Shown here: in pieces, positions 38,392-49,343 of the stretch | Numbering within the stretch: position 1 is the stretch's first letter | Layout: every line of letters begins with the position of its first letter | From: Archangium violaceum | GTDB lineage: Bacteria > Myxococcota > Myxococcia > Myxococcales > Myxococcaceae | DNA: 64,000 bases | Assembly: GCF_016887565.1 (NCBI RefSeq) | Contig: NZ_CP069396.1 | Location: 11,638,001 to 11,702,000 of the forward strand | Direction: 5' to 3' | Made by a program: the position numbers and the translations under genes | Notes under the pieces: generated by a model | The model's database searches: none | What the model saw: only the letters and a program-made list of their open reading frames with translations | Told to the model about the DNA's origin: nothing

Positions 38392-38948
38392 TACCCGTCC
38401 CCTTGGCTCCCCCCTGTCTGCCACGCTCTTACTCTTGAATGGGGAAGGAGCCGCATCAGACTCCAGCGCCTACATCAGCGTAACCCCCTACAATCCCTGT
38501 GGATTTTCCCGCTGTCTACCAGCGCTGCCCTGGGCTCGAGCCAAGCCGTGCGTGGACAGAAGGACCCAGGGCAATCCTCTCCCGTGCAGAAGCGCGATCT
38601 GGTTCCTCATGTACCGACGCGCGTCCCGACCACTGCCGTAAATGACGTAACCGCCAAACCTGAATGTTCTGTGCGGACCTGTCCCATTTCGAGGACGCAG
38701 GTCCGCATCCCGAGATGCCCCCTAGCACCACTGTGCCGCGTAAACGCGCGAAACGACACAGGAGTATTCCTGGCCCTCGGATTGCTCTGAATCCAGAGCA
38801 ACCACACGCCAATGCCTCACCTTTCAATCAAATGTGATGGGTCCAGCCTCATGGCCCGGCCCCCAGCCGCACGGGTGACTCGATTGGCAGAAGCATGTGG
38901 CGTGATTCTGGGATCCGACCGCAGAAAACCAATCGCATCGAGGTATGA
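38392..38948. other. Intergenic gap with lower-GC sequence
   Basis: No credible gene is visible in this stretch between the repeat and the EEP-nuclease gene. Base composition drops visibly from about 38440 onwards and continues into that gene. The few open frames of 60-100 codons lack ribosome binding sites and domain-like sequence. A small promoter for the nuclease gene may lie near 38900-38940. Confidence 0.55.
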
Positions 38949-40403
38949 ATGTTCCAGACTTTCAGCCAATTTCCAGCTGTGTCACATACACTCAGAGGGT
39001 GGAGCCCGTTGAGAGCCCTCGTGTCACTGAGCACTTTGCTCGTATCGTTCATGGCGACGGCGTATTGGGAGCCGCCTTGCATGGAGAACGATGTCGAGAG
39101 CTGCTCCACGTGGGAAGATTGCCCGGGGGAGAGAACATGCATCAACTCGTCCTGGAGCGCCTGTGTATCCGTTGACGAGACCTGTCAGAATTGGGCTCCC
39201 ACGGAAGTATGGCTCAAGACGAGTGGAATCGGCCCGGGACGCGAAAAAACATTCATTGGCTTCGGAAACGAGATTTACGTCAATACGCCGGACGGACTCC
39301 CAGATTATCTATTCACACAAGGGCAAACCCACATCACCTTCACCGCGACCGGGGTAGATTCAAATCGAGGAATCACATCCATCAATCTCGCGGGGGCAAT
39401 GAACCGCATCTGCATGAAGAGGCGGAGCAACGCGGCGGATCCCGAGGAACGTATCACCCAGTCGTACCCAATAACCGGCAAGAAAGTCACTAGCGCTGGG
39501 TCGTCGTCTCTCTCAACATCGGTCACGGTGGATTACACGACCTACGCCAATGAGTGGCAATGCCCGACTGGCTACCTGCCCTGGCGAATGGACCTGGACA
39601 TCTCCGCGGTGACAGTCAACGGAGAGGGGAAAACGGTCAGGACCAAACGGCAACGGTTCGTATTCGTGCAGTCTTTCAAGGTGGCCACCTACAATATCTA
39701 CCATGGCGTTGACACGAATGGGGTGCAGAACATTGATCGGGTTGCGAAGCTGCTGCTCGACAACGATGTAGACATGGTGGCCCTACAGGAGGCGGACTCG
39801 GCCGACGTGAGATGGCTTCGTCAGAGCATTTACATTGGAGATCTCAAAAACCACGTTTACGAGATGGGGAATGACCTTGCCATCTTCAGCAAGTTTCCCG
39901 TCGTGAGCCACATGGTGATTCCGTATTCGGTTCCAGTCACCGGTTACGAGCCGGCATGGCAATACGTTCAGCTCGACCTAGGCGGTTTCCAGGCTCGATT
40001 GGTCAATCAACATCTCACTGCTGATTCCGTTGGCCGTAATCGAGGAATCGACCCGGTCGCATACCGGCGTGTACAAGTGGAGGAAATGCTGCAGTACATA
40101 CGCTTCGGCCTTCCGGCCATCATCGCCGGTGACATGAACTCACACGTCTACGCTGAAGGCTCTTCGTACACGGTCTACGGTTACGAGATCACGCCTCTCG
40201 CCGAAGCGTGGCCGTACATGCACATGTGCGTCGCCACAGGATGCCCTACGGAGCCAGACATCGGCGCTCGGTTCGACATCGACCACATCTGGGTGCGGCA
40301 TGCATCGCCCGGCTTCAGCTTCGTGGATGCATATGCGCCGCCCCGGTGGCAGTCTCCCTCCGACCACCCGCTCAAGGTGGCTCGCATGAACATCGCTGAG
40401 TAG
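38949..40403 (+). CDS. Secreted endonuclease/exonuclease/phosphatase (EEP) family protein
   Basis: The 484-residue protein has an N-terminal hydrophobic segment (about 20-40; LRALVSLSTLLVSFMATA) that suits a signal peptide, a Cys-rich region (about 45-80) and an unrecognised middle domain. From about 240 on it carries EEP (DNase I-like) motifs in order: KVATYNIYHG (metal-binding Asn), MVALQEAD (Glu), IIAGDMNSH (Asp/Asn), FDIDHIWV and the final SDHPLKV (catalytic His). Members hydrolyse nucleic-acid, inositol-phosphate or sphingomyelin phosphodiesters. Its codons are clearly less GC-rich at third positions than its neighbours' (many AT-ending codons), suggesting acquisition. ATG 38949 has GAGG about 7 bases upstream; a start nearer the hydrophobic segment is possible. 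Confidence 0.82.
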   Translation: MFQTFSQFPAVSHTLRGWSPLRALVSLSTLLVSFMATAYWEPPCMENDVESCSTWEDCPGERTCINSSWSACVSVDETCQNWAPTEVWLKTSGIGPGREKTFIGFGNEIYVNTPDGLPDYLFTQGQTHITFTATGVDSNRGITSINLAGAMNRICMKRRSNAADPEERITQSYPITGKKVTSAGSSSLSTSVTVDYTTYANEWQCPTGYLPWRMDLDISAVTVNGEGKTVRTKRQRFVFVQSFKVATYNIYHGVDTNGVQNIDRVAKLLLDNDVDMVALQEADSADVRWLRQSIYIGDLKNHVYEMGNDLAIFSKFPVVSHMVIPYSVPVTGYEPAWQYVQLDLGGFQARLVNQHLTADSVGRNRGIDPVAYRRVQVEEMLQYIRFGLPAIIAGDMNSHVYAEGSSYTVYGYEITPLAEAWPYMHMCVATGCPTEPDIGARFDIDHIWVRHASPGFSFVDAYAPPRWQSPSDHPLKVARMNIAE

Positions 40404-40475
40404 GTATCAATCGAACTCCAGGGTTCGTACGAAGTTCCTCGAACGAAGGCAATGCTCTAGGGTTTTCCTTCATCC

Positions 40476-41570
40476 ATGAGACTCGTCTTCGTTGGAACCA
40501 GCAGAGGTGCACGCGGGACGGAAACGCACCTGCTTTGCCTCGTCCGGGCACTGGCCCGGGCGGGGCACGAGGTCCTCACCGTCGCGCGTCCGGGAGCCTT
40601 CATCGCCCGTGAGCTGACCGCGAGCGGTCTGTCGGTGGAACCCGGTGTCTTCCGCAATGCGCTGGACGTGCGAGGAGGGAGGGCCGTGCTCCGCGCCATC
40701 CGGAGACTGCAACCGGACTGGCTCGTGGGCAGTTTCGGACACGAATACTGGCCGCTGCTCGTGCTGGGCCGCGCCACGGGAACTCGCGTGGCGCTGTTCC
40801 GGCACCTCAACAGCCCGCTCCAGCCGTTCTCACGCACGCTCCTGCCGCGCATGGCCCACCGCTTCATCGCCGTCTCCGAATCCATGCGGGAGCATCTGGT
40901 GGGCCAGGGCGTTGCCCGCCAACGCGTGCAGCTCCTCTACAACCCGCTGGACGTGGAGCACTTCCGCCCGAACGCGCGCTTGCGCGCCGAGAGCCGCCAT
41001 GCGCTGGGTGTCCGAGAGCACGAGGTGCTCGTGGGGTTCGTGGGTGCGCTCGCGCCGGAAAAGGGGGCCTTCCGGCTCGCCGAGGCTTTCAATGAGGCGA
41101 TGCCACAGCGTCCCTCCCTGCGAGCCCTCTGGGTGGGACAGGAGGAGGCCCATTCGCGCCTGCGGAGTGTGATCGTGCCCGCGCTCCAGGAGCGTCACCT
41201 GCTGCGCGGGTGGACCGCGGACGTGAGACCCCTCTACGCGGCCATGGACGTGCTGGCCATGCCCTCCGAGTGGTTGGAGCCTTTCGGACGCGTGTCCATC
41301 GAAGCCCAGGCGTGTGGCGTTCCCGTGCTCGGCAGCCGCATGGGTGGCATTCCGGAGACATTGCGCGAGGGAGAGACGGGATGGCTGCTCCCGCCAGGGG
41401 ATGTGGCCGCATGGCGGGATGCGCTCGTTGCCGCCGTCGACATGCCCGCGGAACGGCGGCGCGCCATGGGCGAGGCTGGGAACCAGTTCGTCACCGGTAG
41501 GTTCTCCACCTCACGCATCGTGGAGGACTTCGTCGCGCTTCTCGGCTCACCGGCTGCATTGCCTGGGTGA
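40476..41570 (+). CDS. Glycosyltransferase family 4 (GT-B)
   Basis: The 364-residue protein matches GT4-type retaining GT-B transferases. MRLVFVGTSRGARGTETH opens the N-terminal Rossmann domain. The C-terminal donor-binding domain shows VGFVGALAPEKG near 190, DVLAMPSEWLEPFGRVSIEAQACGVP in outline near 270 (EPFGxxxxEA motif, acid Glu), and GWLLPPGD. Lipopolysaccharide or exopolysaccharide assembly is likely; the sugar cannot be read. It stands alone after the EEP-nuclease gene (72-base gap) and its 3' end lies next to dispersed repeat copy B. Confidence 0.87.
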   Translation: MRLVFVGTSRGARGTETHLLCLVRALARAGHEVLTVARPGAFIARELTASGLSVEPGVFRNALDVRGGRAVLRAIRRLQPDWLVGSFGHEYWPLLVLGRATGTRVALFRHLNSPLQPFSRTLLPRMAHRFIAVSESMREHLVGQGVARQRVQLLYNPLDVEHFRPNARLRAESRHALGVREHEVLVGFVGALAPEKGAFRLAEAFNEAMPQRPSLRALWVGQEEAHSRLRSVIVPALQERHLLRGWTADVRPLYAAMDVLAMPSEWLEPFGRVSIEAQACGVPVLGSRMGGIPETLREGETGWLLPPGDVAAWRDALVAAVDMPAERRRAMGEAGNQFVTGRFSTSRIVEDFVALLGSPAALPG

Positions 41571-41584
41571 ACCCGGGACTTCCG

Positions 41585-41640
41585 ATACCCTCACCCCGAC
41601 CCTCTCCCGGAGGGAGAGGGAGGGATGGGGATGGGAGAGG
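41585..41640 (+). repeat. Dispersed CTCACCC..CTCTCCC repeat, copy B
   Basis: TACCCTCACCCCGACC is followed by CTCTCCC-GG-AGGGAGAGGG and a G/A-rich tail (AGGGATGGGGATGGGAGAGG). The hairpin stem is CTCTCCC/GGGAGAG. It lies between the convergent ends of the glycosyltransferase and ettA genes, and is the mirror of copy A. Confidence 0.87.
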
Positions 41641-41670
41641 GTTTCTACAGCGGCACGGCTCCGCGGTACC

Positions 41671-43350
<1,680 letters not shown>

Positions 43351-43551
43351 CGTGCTCTTTCTGCCTCCAACTCGGTGACGGGGACGGTGGCGGATAGCAG
43401 GGTGCCGCGGCGGGCTCAAGGCGCTCGGCCGCGCTCCCGCTCTTCCCGGACACGTCTTTCCCGGGCTTCCGCCTCTTCCGCGTGAGAACAGCCCGCACCG
43501 CGTGGCACGTCCTCGGAGTCCTCCCCCCGCCCCTCCGGACTCCCCGCTCCC

Positions 43552-44133
43552 CTACTCCCCAGGCGGGACGCCACGCCGGCCGGGGCTCGCCCCGGGGGAA
43601 TCCGGCGAGGAACCACTGCGCAGCAGCTTCTGGTGGAGCGACTTCGCCACGAAGAAGGCAAAGTCCGCGTCCCCGAAGCGCAGCAGCGCCCCATCCCTCA
43701 GGAGGTACTCCCGCTCGGGCGCGAGGGGCTTGCCATTGAGGAAGGTGCCATTGGTGGACCGCAAATCCCTCACCCGGCAGCTGGCGGCCGGCCCGTACCA
43801 GCGCAGCTCCGCGTGGTGCTTGGACACCGACGGGTCGTTGATGACCAGGTCACAGCTCGGCAGCCGCCCCACCGCCAGCGAGTCCTGGGAGCGCAGCGGC
43901 GGCAGCGTCGCCACCTGCAGCAGGTCGAAATTCAACAGCATCGACACCTGCATCGCCTCCAGGCTGCCCATGCCGTTGCCCAGCACCGTGCGCTGGGCCC
44001 CCAGCCGCAGCGCCATCTGCTCCACCACCGGCCTGGGCGGCTTCTGCACCAGCGCGAACGGCCCCACCTGCTGACAGAAAACCGGCTCCGTCAGCCGCAC
44101 CGCCAGTGTCCTCAGCTCCTTCACGGTCAGCAT
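43552..44133 (-). CDS. FHA-domain protein
   Basis: The 193-residue cytoplasmic protein carries a forkhead-associated domain (about 80-165) that binds phosphothreonine: GRLPSCDLVINDPSVSKHHAELR in outline gives the GR, SxxH and following strand; RSTNGTFLNG the NG motif. The N-terminal 80 residues (LTVKELRTLAVRLTEP) are helical and unrecognised. ATG 44133 was chosen because it starts the recognisable helical domain; an upstream in-frame extension reads as non-coding and overlaps the divergent gene. It is divergent from the ABC exporter genes (67-base gap). A Ser/Thr kinase (46033) lies 2 kb away, but a link is speculation. Confidence 0.85.
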   Translation of the reverse strand: MLTVKELRTLAVRLTEPVFCQQVGPFALVQKPPRPVVEQMALRLGAQRTVLGNGMGSLEAMQVSMLLNFDLLQVATLPPLRSQDSLAVGRLPSCDLVINDPSVSKHHAELRWYGPAASCRVRDLRSTNGTFLNGKPLAPEREYLLRDGALLRFGDADFAFFVAKSLHQKLLRSGSSPDSPGASPGRRGVPPGE

Positions 44134-44200
44134 TGCAGCCCCATTGTAATGCAGTCGGACCTTTTCGGGGGCCCGGGTGGTGGTAAAGGCCCCTCCCATC

Positions 44201-45145
44201 ATGTCCTCCACCCCCGCGCTCGAGCTCCAAGGTCTCACGAAGACCTATGGAGGCAAGCTCACGGCCCTCTCCGACGTCAACCTCAGCATCCGCCCCGGGG
44301 AGATCTTCGCCCTGCTCGGCCCCAACGGCGCCGGCAAGACAACCCTCATCGGCTCGGTGTGCGGGCTGGTGAAGAAGACGAGCGGGAAGATCATCCTCTT
44401 TGGCAAGGACCTGGACGAGGATCCGGTGCGCCCGCGCTACGAGGTGGGGCTGGTGCCGCAGGAGATCAACTTCGACCCCTTCTTCTCGGTGGCCGAGTCG
44501 CTCTACATCCAGCAGGGCTACTACGGGCAGCACCGGGACGAGGCGCGGGTGAAGGAGGTCCTCACCGCGCTCAACCTGCAGAACAAGGCGGACTCGCTCA
44601 CGCGCGCGCTGTCGGGCGGAATGAAGCGCCGGCTGCTCATCGCCAAGGCGCTGGTGCACAAGCCGAAGCTCGTCTTCCTGGACGAGCCCACCGCGGGCGT
44701 GGACGTGGAGCTGCGCCGGGACTTGTGGACGTACGTGCGCAAGCTGGCCTCCGAGGGCACCACCATCGTCCTCACCACGCACTACCTGGAGGAGGCCGAG
44801 GAGCTGGCCGACCGCGTGGGCGTCATCAACGAGGGCAGGCTGCTCTTGGTGGAGGACAAGAAGGCACTGCTGCGCCGGCTGGGCGAGAAGCGGCTCGTCG
44901 TCACCTTCACCGACGCCGTCACCACGCTCCCCGAGTCCACGCGCCAGATGGGCGCCGCGCTCTCCGCCGATGGCCGCACCCTCACCTACGCCGAGCGCGA
45001 GGGCTGCGCTCCCGCGGGCGAAGTCCTGCGCGCCCTCTACACGCAGGGCCTGCCCGTGAACAACGTGGAGACGCGCCACTCGCGCCTCGAGGACATCCTC
45101 ATCGACATCCTGCGCGGCAAGCCCGCCGCCGCGCTCGCCTCCTGA
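44201..45145 (+). CDS. ABC-2 exporter ATPase
   Basis: The 314-residue ATP-binding subunit has Walker A GPNGAGKT near 44, signature ALSGGMKRR near 144, Walker B LVFLDEPTAGVD near 162 and the switch His THHY-like TTHYLEE near 198, with a C-terminal DUF4162-like extension (about 230-314). It is of the CcmA/NodI-type family of ABC-2 exporters and acts with the permease encoded 30 bases downstream. The ATG at 44201 is the family start; ATG 44177 would add 8 residues. Substrate is unknown; drug or polysaccharide/lipid export is typical. Confidence 0.9.
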   Translation: MSSTPALELQGLTKTYGGKLTALSDVNLSIRPGEIFALLGPNGAGKTTLIGSVCGLVKKTSGKIILFGKDLDEDPVRPRYEVGLVPQEINFDPFFSVAESLYIQQGYYGQHRDEARVKEVLTALNLQNKADSLTRALSGGMKRRLLIAKALVHKPKLVFLDEPTAGVDVELRRDLWTYVRKLASEGTTIVLTTHYLEEAEELADRVGVINEGRLLLVEDKKALLRRLGEKRLVVTFTDAVTTLPESTRQMGAALSADGRTLTYAEREGCAPAGEVLRALYTQGLPVNNVETRHSRLEDILIDILRGKPAAALAS

Positions 45146-45175
45146 GCGGCCCCCACCCCCTGCCCCGACGACACC

Positions 45176-45940
45176 ATGAACACCCTTGGGATGAAAACCC
45201 TGCTGGCGAAGGAGGTCCGGCGCTTCATGCGCGTGCCGGGCCAGACCGTCCTCTCGCCCCTCATCAGCACCTCGCTCTACTTCCTCGTCTTCGGCTACTC
45301 GCTCTCCGGGCGCGTGCACGAGGTGGAGGGCGTGCCCTACCTGTCCTTCATCGTCCCCGGCCTCGTCTTCCTGGGCCTAGCCAACAACGCCTTCCTCAAC
45401 AGCAGCTCCTCGCTGTTCATCACCAAGATTCAAGGCACGGTGGTGGACCTGCTGGTGGCGCCGCTGGGGCCCCTGGAGCTGCTGGCCGGCTTCATCGGCG
45501 GGGCCATGGTGCGCGGGCTGATGGTGGGCGGGCTCACCTGGGCCGTGGCCACCTTCTTCACCGGCTTCCGCCTGGCGCACGCCCCCGCCACGCTCTTCTT
45601 CCTGCTGCTCTCCTCGTACACCTTCAGCGTGCTGGGCGTGCTCGCGGCGGTGTGGGCCGAGAAGTTCGAGCAGGTCAACTTCTTCCCCACCTTCGTCATG
45701 CTGCCGCTCACCTTCCTGGGCGGCATCTTCTACTCGGTGCGCGAGCTGCCCTCGCCCTGGAATCACATCAGCCTCTTCAACCCCATGGTCTATATGGTGG
45801 AGGGGCTGCGCTACGGAATGCTGGGCACCGGCGGCGGTTTCTCCCCCTTGCTCGGCGGTGGAATCCTCCTGGCCCTGGCGGTGTTGGCCACCGGCGTGGC
45901 CTGGGCCGCGTTGCAATCTGGTTACAAATTGAAAGCCTGA
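45176..45940 (+). CDS. ABC-2 type exporter permease
   Basis: The 254-residue membrane protein has six hydrophobic helices and the ABC-2 signature region FPTFVMLPLTFLGGIFYSVRELP in outline near 175. NodJ/YadH-like permeases of this length form homodimers with the CcmA-type ATPase encoded just before it. The start ATG 45176 adds a short polar tail; ATG 45191 is an alternative. The two genes form an operon without a third component. Confidence 0.88.
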   Translation: MNTLGMKTLLAKEVRRFMRVPGQTVLSPLISTSLYFLVFGYSLSGRVHEVEGVPYLSFIVPGLVFLGLANNAFLNSSSSLFITKIQGTVVDLLVAPLGPLELLAGFIGGAMVRGLMVGGLTWAVATFFTGFRLAHAPATLFFLLLSSYTFSVLGVLAAVWAEKFEQVNFFPTFVMLPLTFLGGIFYSVRELPSPWNHISLFNPMVYMVEGLRYGMLGTGGGFSPLLGGGILLALAVLATGVAWAALQSGYKLKA

Positions 45941-45969
45941 GCGCTCATTCGATGACTGCCTGCCTGCTT

Positions 45970-45981
45970 ACTCGATCGAGT
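45970..45981. promoter_or_regulatory. 12-bp perfect palindrome upstream of the Ser/Thr kinase gene
   Basis: ACTCGATCGAGT is a perfect 12-bp palindrome 52-63 bases before the kinase start, in a locally AT-richer gap of 92 bases. It could be an operator. Confidence 0.3.
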
Positions 45982-46032
45982 CACGAATTGGACATTCGCG
46001 GATTCTTGGAACCCGGGTTATCGTGACGCGCC

Positions 46033-47634
46033 ATGGCAGTCCCCTTCGGCAAGTACCAGTTGTTGCGCAAGATCGCCTCCGGCGGGATGGGACAGGTGTT
46101 CCTCGCGCTGGAGAAGGGATCTGGGCTGGAGAGGCTCGTCGTCCTCAAGCTCATCCTGCCGCATCTGGCCGAGGATGAGGACTTCCTCGAGATGTTCCTG
46201 GAGGAAGCGAGGTTGGTGGCGCGGCTGGCGCATCCCAACCTCATCACCATCCTGGAGCTGACGGAGATCGATAGCCGGCAGTGCCTGGCCATGGAGTACG
46301 TGCAGGGCGACGACGTGCGCCGGATGGAGAAGTTCGCGCGCGCGCAGGGCAAGCCGCTGCCGGTGGGACTGGTGCTGCGCATCATCGCGGAGGCGGCCGC
46401 GGGGCTGCACTACGCGCACCAGGCGAGGGATCCGCAGGGCCGGCCGCTGCAGCTGGTGCACCGGGACGTGTCGCCGCAGAACATCCTGGTGGGCTTCGAC
46501 GGAGGCGTGAAGGTCATCGACTTCGGAGTGGCCAAGGCGGCGGGCAGCGCGTCGCACACGGCCACCGGAGTGCTCAAGGGCAAGTACCCGTACATGTCGC
46601 CGGAGCAGGCCAATGGCCAGCCGGTGGACGCGCGGAGCGACTTGTTCGCACTGGGCGTGGTGCTGTGGGAGTTGCTGACGGGCCGGCGCCTCTTCAAGGG
46701 CGAGTCGGACATGATGACGCTGCGGCTGGTGCGAGACTGCCAGGTGGCGAAGCCCTCGCAGCTCAACCCCCAGCTGCCGCCGGGCCTCGACGAGCTGGTG
46801 CACAAGGCGCTGGCCCCCTCGGTGGAGGGCCGCTACCCGGACTGCGGCGCCTTCCGGCTGGCCATCGAGGACTACATCCTCCAGCACCGGTTGCCGGCCA
46901 GCAACGCGCACCTGTCCGCCTTCCTGCGGGAGGTGTACGCGGAGCGCCTCGCGCGCGAGGCGGACCCGGCCAATTTGGACCAGCTCAGCGAGGACACGGA
47001 CCTGGACGCGAAGACCAACCCGTCTCGCAGCAGCGTCCGTTCGCAGTCGCAGCGGCCTCCGCTCCCGCCCCCGCCAGGGCCTCCGCCCTCGCAGACGGGG
47101 ACGCCCGTCGTCTCGCCGCCCAGGCCGCTCACGCTCGTCACCTCCCGGCCCACGCTGTCCATCAGTCCCGTCCCCGTCACGCGGCGGCGGCGCTTGCCGG
47201 TGGTGCCCATGGTGGCCGGAGTGGGCGCGCTGCTCATCAGCGCGGGGGCCGCGCTCGTCTTCCTGCGCTCCACCCCCGCGGAGTCCCTCTCGCCCGTGTC
47301 GCAGCCCCCGCTGGTGGCGCGACCCACCCAGCCCACGCAGCCCGAACAGACGCCGGAGCCGCGGGCGGTGACGTTGAAGGTGCTCTCGGAGCCCGCGGGC
47401 GCGGTGGTGGTGGTGGATGGGAAGCAGCACGGAGAGACGCCGTTGGAGCTGCCACTGCCCACGAACGCGCCGCCGGTGATGCTGGCGGTGAAGCTGGATG
47501 GCTACGAGACGGTGTCACGCCCGGTGTCCGCCGGGGACGCCCCCGAGGTCTCGGTGAAGCTCACGCCGAAGCCGGCGGCACAGAAGCCGCGCCGTCCCTC
47601 GCCCTCGCCGCTGGACATCAAGACGGACCGGTGA
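46033..47634 (+). CDS. Ser/Thr protein kinase with C-terminal PEGA domain
   Basis: The 533-residue protein has a Hanks-type kinase domain (about 7-280): [17 protein letters not shown], catalytic HRDVSPQN with Asp145, and DFGVAKA. The HRDVSPQN loop is typical of myxobacterial kinases. A Pro/Ser-rich juxtamembrane segment and one membrane helix (about 390-412; [22 protein letters not shown] in outline) follow. The periplasmic part ends in a PEGA domain (about 450-515; [21 protein letters not shown] in outline). Inner-membrane signalling with a periplasmic sensor is expected. It is the only gene of its kind in the window; FHA partner proteins may lie elsewhere or at 43552. Confidence 0.92.
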   Translation: MAVPFGKYQLLRKIASGGMGQVFLALEKGSGLERLVVLKLILPHLAEDEDFLEMFLEEARLVARLAHPNLITILELTEIDSRQCLAMEYVQGDDVRRMEKFARAQGKPLPVGLVLRIIAEAAAGLHYAHQARDPQGRPLQLVHRDVSPQNILVGFDGGVKVIDFGVAKAAGSASHTATGVLKGKYPYMSPEQANGQPVDARSDLFALGVVLWELLTGRRLFKGESDMMTLRLVRDCQVAKPSQLNPQLPPGLDELVHKALAPSVEGRYPDCGAFRLAIEDYILQHRLPASNAHLSAFLREVYAERLAREADPANLDQLSEDTDLDAKTNPSRSSVRSQSQRPPLPPPPGPPPSQTGTPVVSPPRPLTLVTSRPTLSISPVPVTRRRRLPVVPMVAGVGALLISAGAALVFLRSTPAESLSPVSQPPLVARPTQPTQPEQTPEPRAVTLKVLSEPAGAVVVVDGKQHGETPLELPLPTNAPPVMLAVKLDGYETVSRPVSAGDAPEVSVKLTPKPAAQKPRRPSPSPLDIKTDR

Positions 47635-47686
47635 GGAGCGCTCCGGGAGTCCCCGTGCTCGCGCGCGGGTGGTACGACTCCCGGCC

Positions 47687-48841
47687 ATGCCGACCCTCAC
47701 CGCCCCTTCCCTGGCGACCCCCGCCCTCCTCGCCGCCTTCACGCTGATCCTCGGGTGCGCCGGAGCCACGTCGAGCACCCGGGCGCTCCCGGCCGCGGAC
47801 GCGCACGCCGTGGATCCGCTCTTCGCCGCCTACGACACTCCGGATGGCCCCGGGGCCAGTGTCGTGGTGATCCACGAGGGGCGGGTCGTGCTCGGCCGCG
47901 CCTACGGACTGGCGGACCTCCAGGCGCGCACGCGGGCCACGCCGGAGACCCAGTACCGCCTGGCCTCGCTCTCCAAGCAGTTCACGGCCACGGCCATCAT
48001 GCTCCTGGCCGAGGAAGGCAAGCTCCGCTACGACGACCGCGTGGTCGACGTGCTCCCCGGCTTCCCGGCCTACCTGCGCGAGGTCCGCATCCGGCACCTG
48101 CTCCACCACACCTCGGGCATCTGGGACTACGAGGCCTTCGTCCCGGACACCCAGACCGTACAGGTGAAGGACAAGGACGTCCTCGCGCTGCTCTCCCGCG
48201 CCGACCGCACGCACTTCCCGCCCGGGAGCGCGGTGCGCTACAGCAACTCCGGCTACGCGGTGCTCGCCCTCATCGTGGAGCAGGTCGGCGCAATGCCCTT
48301 CGCCCGCTTCCTGCACGAGCGCGTCTTCGCCCCGCTCGGCATGCGCTCGACGGTCGCCCATGAGGAGGGCGTCTCGACGGTGGCACGCCGCGCCTACGGC
48401 TACGTGGCCGACGCGAAGGGCTTCCGCCCCAGGGACCAGAGCCCCACCAGCGCGGTGTTGGGAGATGGCGGCATCTACTCGTCCGTGGCGGAGCTGGTGG
48501 CCTGGGACGCGGCGCTGGACGCGCACACGCTCGTCAGCGCGGACACCCAGCGGCTCGCGTGGACGCCGCCGACGCTGCCGGATGGCGCGTCCACGCGTTA
48601 CGGGTTCGGCTGGTTCGTCGACGAGGACGGGGGACGGATGCGCCTGTCGCATCATGGAGAGACGAGTGGCTTCACCCATGCCATCGTGAAGTACCCGGAG
48701 CAGCGGCTCACGGTCATCGTCCTGACGAATCGCGCCGGCGGGGAGCCGTGGAGGCTCGCGCAGCGGCTCGCGGACCACTGGCTCGGCCGCGAGACGCAGC
48801 GGCGCGAGTGGCCCTTCGAGACCACGCCCAACGCGCGTTAG
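47687..48841 (+). CDS. Serine beta-lactamase-like hydrolase lipoprotein
   Basis: The 384-residue protein belongs to the beta-lactamase/D-Ala-D-Ala carboxypeptidase-like (class C / EstB-type) fold. SLSK (Ser94, Lys97) is the SxxK nucleophile pair, YSNSGY the YxN motif (Tyr about 185) and HHGETSG the third motif (HxG). A lipoprotein signal with LILGCAG (Cys about 24) starts the protein, so it is expected on the outer side of a membrane. It may be a carboxypeptidase, esterase or beta-lactamase; these cannot be told apart here. Its stop overlaps the convergent OB-like gene by 4 bases. Confidence 0.87.
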   Translation: MPTLTAPSLATPALLAAFTLILGCAGATSSTRALPAADAHAVDPLFAAYDTPDGPGASVVVIHEGRVVLGRAYGLADLQARTRATPETQYRLASLSKQFTATAIMLLAEEGKLRYDDRVVDVLPGFPAYLREVRIRHLLHHTSGIWDYEAFVPDTQTVQVKDKDVLALLSRADRTHFPPGSAVRYSNSGYAVLALIVEQVGAMPFARFLHERVFAPLGMRSTVAHEEGVSTVARRAYGYVADAKGFRPRDQSPTSAVLGDGGIYSSVAELVAWDAALDAHTLVSADTQRLAWTPPTLPDGASTRYGFGWFVDEDGGRMRLSHHGETSGFTHAIVKYPEQRLTVIVLTNRAGGEPWRLAQRLADHWLGRETQRREWPFETTPNAR

Positions 48842-49221
48842 GGAGCCGGCAGGACCTCGATGGAAGTGGCGACGCGGATGCCACCTTCGTTGCGGAAGGA
48901 CGTGCGAACGGTCATGCCCTCCTGGAGCTGCTCGAGGGCGAGCGTGCCCTGTCTTCCGCTCTGGCGGATCGGCAGCCGGTCCTCGTCCTTCACGACGACC
49001 TGGACCAGCGGCTCCCGCGGGCCCAGGTCGAGGGTGATGACGTTGCCGGTGGCTCCCTTCACCGTGCCCCGGATGGAGCCGCGTTCCTGTTGGGTGAATT
49101 GATCCCCGGGCGTGGCCTTCTCCTCGATCGCCTTCAGCTCCGACGGCGTGGGGTCCTCGGCCAGCGCGCCGAAGGCGAACGTAGCCATGGTCAGTCCGGC
49201 GAATACGGTCCGTGAGCGCAT
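48838..49221 (-). CDS. Small secreted OB-like protein (paralogue of 62145)
   Basis: The 127-residue protein has a signal peptide (about 1-21; TMATFAFGALA) and a small beta-rich domain: GSIRGTVKGATGNVITLDLG, LVQVVVKDEDRLP, EGMTVRTSFRNEGGIRVATSIEVL in outline. The same pattern of G-x-V-x-G, hydrophobic strands and EGMxVRxSx occurs in the lipoprotein at 62145, so the two are paralogues. Function is unknown; an OB- or SH3-like ligand-binding fold is plausible. Its stop overlaps that of the serine hydrolase gene by 4 bases. Confidence 0.75.
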   Translation of the reverse strand: MRSRTVFAGLTMATFAFGALAEDPTPSELKAIEEKATPGDQFTQQERGSIRGTVKGATGNVITLDLGPREPLVQVVVKDEDRLPIRQSGRQGTLALEQLQEGMTVRTSFRNEGGIRVATSIEVLPAP

Positions 49222-49343
49222 GGCCCACCTCCTCCCGGGAAGCTGCGTCCGGCAACCGGCTCCGCCAACCCGTGCCTGCCTCCCCGGGCCCCTGGCGGCC
49301 CCGGCGGATGCTCGTGCTCGAGTGCACGACCCGGGTACACCTC

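Noticed and set aside
38548-38823. Small frames in the low-GC gap
   Set aside because: No ribosome binding site, domain or codon bias above background.
44177-44200. Upstream ATG of the ABC ATPase gene
   Set aside because: Adds eight residues and lacks a better ribosome binding site than 44201.
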